A stretch of 11,646 nt of DNA from Draconibacterium sp. (lineage in GTDB: Bacteria > Bacteroidota > Bacteroidia > Bacteroidales > Prolixibacteraceae): the NCBI GenBank assembly GCA_030595485.1, contig JAUVDE010000069.1:1-11646 (forward strand). Reading direction: 5' to 3'. Below, in pieces: positions 6,351-11,646 of the stretch. Position 1 is the stretch's first letter. Each line of letters opens with the position of its first letter. The position numbers were made by a program, and so were the translations under genes. Under the pieces are notes generated by a model. That model searched no databases and was not told the DNA's origin. It was given only the letters and a program-made list of their open reading frames with translations.

Positions 6351-8807
6351 TTAAAAACTCATTTCGGCACGGAAGCGGATTCCGCTGTTATCGGTAAAGC
6401 TACGGTCGGCGTATGTATTTCCAAGTACATGCACATATTCAACACGCAATACCTTAAATATATTGGTTATACCAACCCCAAGTTCAGCGTAGGGAGCAGT
6501 CATATCTTGCGAGAAGGCCTCTGGCAAATCAAACACAGGTTTGTAAGAACTATTGCGATCGCCATAATGTGTTTTTAAGGAAACCATTTCGCGCAATTTA
6601 AGACGTTTAAGCAGTGGTATTTTATTGAAAATAATTCCTCCGCCCACCCAATCAAGATGGACATTGGTGTACACATTGTGAGCAAACGAGGCCTGGTGCA
6701 AAAGGTTAAAACGGTACTTCGCAAAACCCAACGACTGCGAACCAACCGGCATTTCTAGTAAATCGTAAGGAGCATCGCCAAGTAAATAACCACCATTTAT
6801 CATGTAACGCATAAACGTTGGTCCCCAATTAACCTTTCCAACCATTGAAGCGTGAAAATGTGAGTACAAACCAAAATCGGGCATACTGTTACCGGGCAAA
6901 TATGCTCTACCAATGTCCCAGCTAAAATTAATAACCGGTGTTTGGTCGATATAATAAACACGCATAAAATAATACTTATCGAAGTATTGCCCAAAAGCAA
7001 ATCGCGCGTTAAACAATAGTCCGTAAGTGGAATAATGTGGATAATCGGTTCCACTGTTTACAAAACGAACATCGGGTGTGGCATAGCTCGATTCGAAATA
7101 AGCTCCGCCCTCGAGAATTATATTTTCGGTGTTGTATTCCAGATTAAGGTGTGCCTTTTTTTCCTCTTTTAAGTAGGGATTTTCTTGCTGCGAAGTAAGG
7201 GCGGCAATAAAGTTTCCGTTTCCACGCGTGTTTGGGTTCTTTTTAATAAAACGCAGATATTTGTCTTGCGAAACAAGGTTATAATCGTTTGAGTAGCTTC
7301 CGCGTAAAATAAATTGATCATCATCGGTAAGCTGCCAGCCAAAATTACCGCCAAACTTAAACTCTTTGTTACGGGTTCCGTAACCAACGTAACCACCTAC
7401 GGTAAATCGTTCCCACATATGCTCTCCAGTGCGTATAGGCACAGTAATCCGATGTCCTTCAATGGCATTGGTACTGTAAATATCAAATACCGGCCCTATC
7501 TCTATTTTACCCATATCGATATAGGAAGTTAATACCATCCCTCCGACAGCATCAATACCTTTTACCACACCGTTTTCTTTTAGCTTATCCACACGTTCGT
7601 AGGTTCCGTCCGACATTAGGTTGGCTGCAAATTCAGGCTGGCGTTTCCATTCGTAAGCCTTTATCCCGTCCAATCGTTTCGATGTGGAATATTGGGTATT
7701 TTTGGTAACAAACCAGTTTCCGCTGGCTACTTGATCAATTCGCTGCGAACCGTATCTCGAAACCGTGTCTTTATTTAATACCAACGACATGTTTAGGCTA
7801 ATGTCTTGTTGGTCGTAAAACCACTTGCCATCTGGCATTTCCTTATACGACACATTTGATTTGTAGCCATTTACAAAGTTTATATTGGCCTCTTTCTGCA
7901 CATAAGCATAGACATTGGTAAGGGCAAAATTATCACCTTCAACAGTAAAACGCCCTGTAAATAAAGCGTTGTATTTATTTTTTGGAGTAAACGAAAAGCT
8001 GTAATGCCAGGTGCTGTCCACCATTGTACTATCATTCAAATAAAAATCGTAATGTAAACGTGCCGAGTTGGCCAATGGCGATACTATTCCACGTCCAAGA
8101 ATATTAATCTGATCTTTATAGAAATCAAGGTCGATAACCACATTCATCAGAATTAAACTTTCGATGGTTTGATTCAGCTTTGGAAAAATACCATCCTTCT
8201 TATTGTAAACTATACTGTCCACACCATGCTTGGTTTGGGTGCCCAATTCCGCCAGATAAATGGGTGAAAAATTTAAATCCTGCCCATCGATTTTCATGGT
8301 TACCTCGTTCATATTATCGATTATACGATTTACGCGCGAAGTGGAGTCGATGGCAATATAAACCGAAGTACGTGCAAAACTTTTATAGTCGGCGTAATTC
8401 AACACATTCCTACGGTTTTCCTTTTTGTGCTTTATTACCTCTCGCATCAATACTTTTGCCCTCGATTCTTCGGGACGAATCGTTACTTCCTTAATTTTTT
8501 GAACATCGGGTTTTAATTTGATTTCCAGCGGAAACTTGGTCTTTTTTGCGATAACGATTTCTTCCTTTACATAACCCACTGCCGAAAAGCCAATTGTTTC
8601 GCCTATTGTTGCCGCCAAAAGGAAAGCGCCATCCAAATCAGTCATAGTACCACGTGTGGTACCCTTCACCCATACATTCACAAACGGAATGGGCTCATCG
8701 GTTTTTCTATCGGTAACTTTTCCCGAAATCTCAATAGCTTCGTCTGCCGCCTGGGCAAAAAATCCGCTTAGGAGAGTTATATAAATTAATAAGATTTTTT
8801 TCTTCAT
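6351..8807 (-). CDS. DUF5686 and CarboxypepD_reg-like domain outer-membrane protein
   Basis: An 818-residue exported protein from the chosen start at 8807 (an alternative Met at 8816 adds three residues). It begins with a signal peptide, MKKKILLIYITLLSGFFAQA. A carboxypeptidase regulatory-like beta-sandwich follows (about 26-100; ISGKVTDRKTDEPIPFVNVWVKGT, given here only as its location, through GYVKEEI), the N-terminal domain shared with TonB-dependent receptors. The long remainder fits the DUF5686 family (PF18939): the RxEExR-type linker, VLMREVIKHKKENRRN, then many alternating aromatic strands typical of an outer-membrane barrel. The chain ends in ...RAEMSF, with the terminal Phe expected of BAM-assembled barrels. 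No TonB plug or TonB box is evident, so it is not a standard SusC. Biochemical function is unknown. It appears to be monocistronic with a leader of about 150 nt. Confidence 0.88.
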   Translation of the reverse strand: MKKKILLIYITLLSGFFAQAADEAIEISGKVTDRKTDEPIPFVNVWVKGTTRGTMTDLDGAFLLAATIGETIGFSAVGYVKEEIVIAKKTKFPLEIKLKPDVQKIKEVTIRPEESRAKVLMREVIKHKKENRRNVLNYADYKSFARTSVYIAIDSTSRVNRIIDNMNEVTMKIDGQDLNFSPIYLAELGTQTKHGVDSIVYNKKDGIFPKLNQTIESLILMNVVIDLDFYKDQINILGRGIVSPLANSARLHYDFYLNDSTMVDSTWHYSFSFTPKNKYNALFTGRFTVEGDNFALTNVYAYVQKEANINFVNGYKSNVSYKEMPDGKWFYDQQDISLNMSLVLNKDTVSRYGSQRIDQVASGNWFVTKNTQYSTSKRLDGIKAYEWKRQPEFAANLMSDGTYERVDKLKENGVVKGIDAVGGMVLTSYIDMGKIEIGPVFDIYSTNAIEGHRITVPIRTGEHMWERFTVGGYVGYGTRNKEFKFGGNFGWQLTDDDQFILRGSYSNDYNLVSQDKYLRFIKKNPNTRGNGNFIAALTSQQENPYLKEEKKAHLNLEYNTENIILEGGAYFESSYATPDVRFVNSGTDYPHYSTYGLLFNARFAFGQYFDKYYFMRVYYIDQTPVINFSWDIGRAYLPGNSMPDFGLYSHFHASMVGKVNWGPTFMRYMINGGYLLGDAPYDLLEMPVGSQSLGFAKYRFNLLHQASFAHNVYTNVHLDWVGGGIIFNKIPLLKRLKLREMVSLKTHYGDRNSSYKPVFDLPEAFSQDMTAPYAELGVGITNIFKVLRVEYVHVLGNTYADRSFTDNSGIRFRAEMSF

Positions 8808-8817
8808 AGTAAGCATT

Positions 8818-8939
8818 ACATCTTACCCTTTACAAGATGTGTTTAAATATCAACATCTAATATAAAGCGTTTCAATGGCATATAAGTTCATTTTACATAT
8901 TATATGTTGCTTATCTATTTACAATTCTTAAATAGATAA
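8818..8939 (-). promoter_or_regulatory. Structured 5' leader of the DUF5686 gene
   Basis: Four inverted repeats fall between the presumed promoter and the start codon. A perfect 10-bp hairpin pairs 8911-8920 with 8930-8939 around a 9-nt loop, and a 13-nt palindrome ACATATTATATGT lies at 8895-8907. Nearer the start, 8834-8840 (AAGATGT) can pair either with 8818-8824 (ACATCTT, 7 bp), which directly precedes the start region, or through 8835-8840 with 8853-8858 (ACATCT, 6 bp). The last two pairings exclude each other. No known riboswitch class is recognised. Confidence 0.4.
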
Positions 8940-8970
8940 TCGTTTTCATGGCTAATGACATATAACAGCG

Positions 8971-8978
8971 CAAAAGTA
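8971..8978 (-). promoter_or_regulatory. Candidate -7 promoter element (TACTTTTG) of the DUF5686 gene
   Basis: On the minus strand, TACTTTTG matches the Bacteroidota -7 consensus TAnnTTTG exactly, in the context GTTCGCTACTTTTGCGC, which is common in this phylum. No TTTG is visible about 20 bases further upstream. Transcription from here would give a leader of roughly 150 nt before the ATG at 8807-8816. Confidence 0.45.
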
Positions 8979-9090
8979 GCGAACCTTTCACATGCTGGCT
9001 CGTGACTTTGCATACACATTGCTTTTATTTAACTTTATTTAAGATAATTGGATATTATGATTACTTCCCACACCCCTAGACTACCTAATG

Positions 9091-9867
9091 CTACTCTTTT
9101 GTCTTTGCTTCGTCCCAAATCTCGTTCATTTCATCCAGGCTCATATCGTGCAGGCTTCGTCCTTTCATCATGGTTTGACTTTCGAGGTAATTAAAACGTT
9201 TAATAAATTTCAGATTGGTACGTTCCAATGCAGCTTCCGGATCAACGTCATACAAACGGGCTGCATTTACCACAGCAAAAAGTAAGTCACCAAATTCAGC
9301 TTCGGTTTTATCTTTATCGGCCTGGGCTATTTCGTGACTCAATTCATCCACCTCTTCTTTCACCTTGTCCCACACTTGTTCTTTGTATTCCCAATCGAAA
9401 CCAACGCCACGCACTTTTTCCTGAATACGATTAGCTTTTACCAATGCAGGCATGGCAGCCGGAACACCTTCCAGAACGCTTTTGTTTCCGCCTTTTTCTT
9501 TTAGTTTCAAAGCTTCCCAGTTCTCGGCAACTTTATCTGCCGAGCCGTCCACATCTACATCGCCAAAAATATGTGGATGACGAAAAACCAGTTTTTCATT
9601 AATTCCTTCCAGCACATCTGCAATATTAAACGCACCTTTCTCCTCCCCAATTTTCGAATAAAAAACAATATGAAGCATTAAATCGCCAAGTTCCTTTTTA
9701 ATCTCCTGCAAATCATTCTTCAGAATTGCATCACCCAACTCGTAGGTTTCTTCAATGGTTAGCTTTCGCAAACTCTCAAGTGTTTGCTTTTTATCCCATG
9801 GACATTTCTCGCGAAGTTCATCCATTATCTCCAACAACTCTTTAAAGGCATCCAATTTTCCTTGCAT
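9091..9867 (-). CDS. mazG: Nucleoside triphosphate pyrophosphohydrolase MazG
   Basis: A 258-residue protein (E. coli MazG has 263) that hydrolyses nucleoside triphosphates to monophosphates and pyrophosphate in the cytoplasm, as a house-cleaning or stress-related enzyme. It has the usual two MazG repeats. The first shows the family N-terminus IMDELREKCPWDKKQT (14-29), the metal motif EExxE (E39, E40, E43) with E59 and D62, and FRHPHIFGDV (95-104). The second has EExxE at E171, E172, E175 with E191 and D194, then RTNLKFIKRF. Both metal sites look complete. The frame is open 21 codons upstream of my start, but the family begins near MQGKLDAFKEL, so 9867 is preferred. It is divergent from the small PspC gene; this is the housekeeping MazG and there is no mazEF toxin pair beside it. 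Confidence 0.96.
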   Translation of the reverse strand: MQGKLDAFKELLEIMDELREKCPWDKKQTLESLRKLTIEETYELGDAILKNDLQEIKKELGDLMLHIVFYSKIGEEKGAFNIADVLEGINEKLVFRHPHIFGDVDVDGSADKVAENWEALKLKEKGGNKSVLEGVPAAMPALVKANRIQEKVRGVGFDWEYKEQVWDKVKEEVDELSHEIAQADKDKTEAEFGDLLFAVVNAARLYDVDPEAALERTNLKFIKRFNYLESQTMMKGRSLHDMSLDEMNEIWDEAKTKE

Positions 9868-10014
9868 AAACTTATGGTGTAAGATTTGTTCGAAGGTAAA
9901 TATTATGTAAGAATATGACAGACCAAACATTTATGTGTTTATCCAAAGTTTTCCACATTCTAATCCAGAAAAAAGTAGTATTTTCAAACCCATAATATTC
10001 GAAAAACAAAAATT

Positions 10015-10164
10015 ATGATTTTAGGAGTATCGGGTTGGCTTAGCGAGAAATTAGGTTGGAGTGTAACAAGCATTAGAATAGCATTTGTAGTATCTGTTTT
10101 ATTTTTTGGAGCCGGCTTAGGGCTTTACCTTATTTTATGGTTGGTAAAAGTGTTTTCGAAATAA
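10015..10164 (+). CDS. Small PspC-domain membrane protein (49 aa)
   Basis: A short gene of 49 codons: ATG at 10015, TAA at 10162-10164. The product reads ILGVSGWLSEKLGWSVTSIR, then a hydrophobic run IAFVVSVLFFGAGLGLYLIL ending WLVKVFSK. This is the PspC (PF04024) pattern of G-V-x-x-x-L-(A/S)-x-x-x-G-W-x-x-x-x-x-R followed by a transmembrane segment and Y-L-I-L-W. In proteobacteria PspC belongs to the phage-shock envelope-stress response, but stand-alone mini-PspC proteins in Bacteroidota are uncharacterised as far as I know, so only a membrane location is inferred. No other psp gene is nearby. A strong intrinsic terminator begins 39 bases after the stop, so it is probably a single-gene transcript. 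Confidence 0.82.
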   Translation: MILGVSGWLSEKLGWSVTSIRIAFVVSVLFFGAGLGLYLILWLVKVFSK

Positions 10165-10203
10165 AACATTAGCGCTACTTTTCCATCTTTGAAACAAAGA
10201 GTT

Positions 10204-10258
10204 AATAACCTGCAATAAATTCTTATAACTGGATTTATTACAGGTTATTTTATTTTTT
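10204..10258 (+). terminator. Intrinsic terminator after the PspC gene
   Basis: AATAACCTG (10204-10212) pairs perfectly with CAGGTTATT (10241-10249). The stem continues, after one C/A mismatch, with AATAAA (10214-10219) to TTTATT (10234-10239), leaving a 14-nt loop. A T-rich tail (TTTATTTTTT) follows. It should end the PspC transcript; its distal arm overlaps the phoH promoter. Confidence 0.8.
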
Positions 10259-10265
10259 AAATTTG
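10234..10265 (+). promoter_or_regulatory. Candidate promoter of phoH
   Basis: TAAATTTG (10258-10265) matches the Bacteroidota -7 consensus TAnnTTTG, and TTTA (10234-10237) lies 20 bases upstream, three of four bases of the -33 TTTG. This is the best-spaced promoter in the window. It would start transcription near 10271, about 20 bases before the TTG start of phoH, and supports that start choice. Confidence 0.5.
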
Positions 10266-10291
10266 TGGCACATTAAATAGACAAAAGCGAA

Positions 10292-11260
10292 TTGGATAAA
10301 CAAATTTTATTAGAAGGAATTGACCCTTTAGAGTTTTTCGGGGTAAACAATTCAAAAATCAATCTTATAAAAAAACTCTTTCCCAAAATAAAAATCACTG
10401 CACGTGGTAACGCGCTATTTGTTCAGGGCGAAGACAAAGAGATTAACATTTTTGAAAAAAAGTTTGCACTCATACTCGACCATTATTTTCAATTTAATGT
10501 TTTAAGCGATGAAATTATTCGCGAATTAATGAATGCCGGAGTTTCGTCGATGGAAGGAAGTGGAGGTGAAGACAAAGACATTATTGTTTTTGGAAATAAT
10601 GGAAAACCGGTTCGGGCACGTACTCCTAATCAGAAAAAGCTACACGACCAAAGTGCCAATAGCGATATGATTTTTGCCATTGGTCCTGCTGGAACAGGAA
10701 AAACCTACACGGCAATTGCTTTGGCCGTAAAAGCGCTAAAAAATAAAGAAATTCGTAAAATAATTTTGAGTCGCCCTGCTGTTGAAGCTGGTGAAAACCT
10801 TGGATTCCTTCCCGGTGATTTAAAAGATAAGATAGACCCGTACTTACAGCCGCTTTACGATGCTTTGCAAGACATGATTCCACCTAAAAAACTGGAGGAA
10901 TTTATGAAAGACGGCACCATACAAATTGCACCGCTGGCTTTTATGCGAGGACGAACATTAAGTAATGCTTATGTGATTTTAGACGAAGCGCAAAACACAA
11001 CGGAAAATCAGCTAAAAATGTTTTTAACCCGGATGGGTTTAAATGCAAAGTTTATAATAACTGGCGATGTTACACAAATTGACTTACCAAGTAAGAGTAA
11101 CTCGGGCTTGGTACAGGCACTCAAAATATTAAAAGGAATAAAAAGTATTACCACTATATTTTTCGACAAAAGAGATATTGTTCGCCACAAATTAGTTCGC
11201 GATATTGTAGAAGCTTACGACAAACATGATAACGAAAGTGAACATTTCAAATCTTCGTAA
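10292..11260 (+). CDS. phoH: PhoH family protein (predicted ATPase)
   Basis: A 322-residue cytoplasmic P-loop ATPase of the PhoH/YbeZ family, associated with RNA metabolism and ribosome-related functions. An N-terminal region of about 60 residues (FFGVNNSKINLIKKLFPKIK, then ARGNALFVQG) resembles the KH-like RNA-binding start seen in these proteins. The ATPase core has Walker A GPAGTGKT (131-138), RPAVEAGENLGFLPGD (161-176), Walker B VILDEAQ with D231-E232, and the sensor-like ITGDVTQIDLP (256-266). The start codon is TTG at 10292: an in-frame stop lies at 10274-10276 and the next ATG is far inside the domain, so a non-ATG start is forced (ATA at 10277 is the only other upstream codon of note). 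Its own promoter probably lies just upstream; purC follows 65 bases later. Confidence 0.95.
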   Translation: MDKQILLEGIDPLEFFGVNNSKINLIKKLFPKIKITARGNALFVQGEDKEINIFEKKFALILDHYFQFNVLSDEIIRELMNAGVSSMEGSGGEDKDIIVFGNNGKPVRARTPNQKKLHDQSANSDMIFAIGPAGTGKTYTAIALAVKALKNKEIRKIILSRPAVEAGENLGFLPGDLKDKIDPYLQPLYDALQDMIPPKKLEEFMKDGTIQIAPLAFMRGRTLSNAYVILDEAQNTTENQLKMFLTRMGLNAKFIITGDVTQIDLPSKSNSGLVQALKILKGIKSITTIFFDKRDIVRHKLVRDIVEAYDKHDNESEHFKSS

Positions 11261-11325
11261 ACTAAATTATAGTTTAGCAGTTTGTCGAATATAAAAGGAA
11301 TCAATAACAAATAATAAATAATAAA

Positions 11326-11646
11326 ATGGGTAAGGCATTAACAAAAACAGCTTTTAGTTTTCCGGGACAAAAGAATTTGTACGAGGGAAAAGTTCGCGAC
11401 GTTTATAACATTAACGACGATTTTTTAGTAATGGTGGTTTCCGACCGCATTTCGGCTTTCGACGTGGTTCTTCCAAAAGGAATACCGTATAAAGGACAGG
11501 TGTTGAACCAAATTGCAGAGAAATTTCTAGATGCGACAGCTGACATTGTACCAAACTGGAAAATTGCATCGCCCGACCCGAACGTAACCGTTGGTCATTT
11601 TTGTGAAACATTTCCGGTGGAGATGATTGTTAGAGGATATTTAACC
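11326..11646 (+). CDS. purC: SAICAR synthase PurC, N-terminal part
   Basis: The first 107 codons of phosphoribosylaminoimidazole-succinocarboxamide synthase, cut by the window end. The enzyme joins CAIR and aspartate with ATP hydrolysis in de novo purine synthesis in the cytoplasm. Recognisable motifs are LYEGKVRDVY (nucleotide-binding loop), SDRISAFDVVLP, KGQVLNQIA and PVEMIVRGYLT. The start ATG at 11326 follows an AT-rich, Bacteroidota-like leader without a close Shine-Dalgarno site. The 65-base gap from phoH contains only a weak 6-bp hairpin (11259-11275), so read-through from phoH is possible. Confidence 0.96.
   Translation, partial: MGKALTKTAFSFPGQKNLYEGKVRDVYNINDDFLVMVVSDRISAFDVVLPKGIPYKGQVLNQIAEKFLDATADIVPNWKIASPDPNVTVGHFCETFPVEMIVRGYLT

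Noticed and set aside
6351..8807. The large outer-membrane protein as a SusC/TonB-dependent receptor next to the sulfatase in a polysaccharide-utilisation locus
   Set aside because: It shares only the CarboxypepD_reg-like N-terminal domain, lacks a plug domain, has no SusD partner and lies more than 5 kb from the sulfatase.
9091..9867. MazG as part of a mazEF-type toxin-antitoxin or defence cluster
   Set aside because: The full two-domain MazG with no toxin gene or defence genes nearby indicates the housekeeping pyrophosphohydrolase.
9868..9930. 21-codon N-terminal extension of mazG
   Set aside because: The family begins near the MQGKLDAFKEL position; the extension has no family resemblance and runs into the divergent promoter region.

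Overview
The window looks like chromosomal DNA from a Bacteroidota bacterium. The evidence is AT-rich leaders without Shine-Dalgarno sites, several matches to the Bacteroidota -7 promoter element TAnnTTTG, and families typical of the phylum (a DUF5686 outer-membrane protein, DUF4230, a LytTR two-component pair, a sulfatase). A marine or sediment lineage of the Marinilabiliales type would fit, but that is an inference from gene style and not a measurement.

Layout: the window opens inside the 3' half of a sulfatase gene (+), closed by a good intrinsic terminator. A large 70-nt inverted repeat follows, then aqpZ (-), a water-channel gene close to the E. coli protein. Divergent from it is an SLC1-type dicarboxylate/amino acid:cation symporter (+) whose substrate-site segments read like the animal EAAT proteins. 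Next comes a two-gene operon (+): a membrane histidine kinase of the LytS/YehU type and its LytTR response regulator. Upstream of the operon is an 8-bp direct repeat with exact two-turn (21 bp) phasing, a credible autoregulatory LytTR site. Directly after the regulator's stop codon lies a short, broken remnant of a serine beta-lactamase-like gene, then a membrane-anchored DUF4230 protein (+).

The second half holds a large DUF5686/CarboxypepD_reg-like outer-membrane protein (-) with a long structured leader, mazG (-), a 49-residue PspC-domain membrane protein (+), phoH (+, TTG start, promoter overlapping the preceding terminator), and the first 107 codons of purC (+), which runs off the end of the window.

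Functionally this is mostly ordinary core and accessory chromosome: envelope proteins and transport, one signalling operon, and nucleotide/RNA housekeeping (MazG, PhoH, PurC). I do not see a mobile element, CRISPR array, RNA gene or an obviously new multigene system. The items most worth checking are the phased repeat upstream of the LytTR operon, the beta-lactamase remnant abutting it, the mutually exclusive hairpins in the DUF5686 leader, and the long inverted repeat after the sulfatase.
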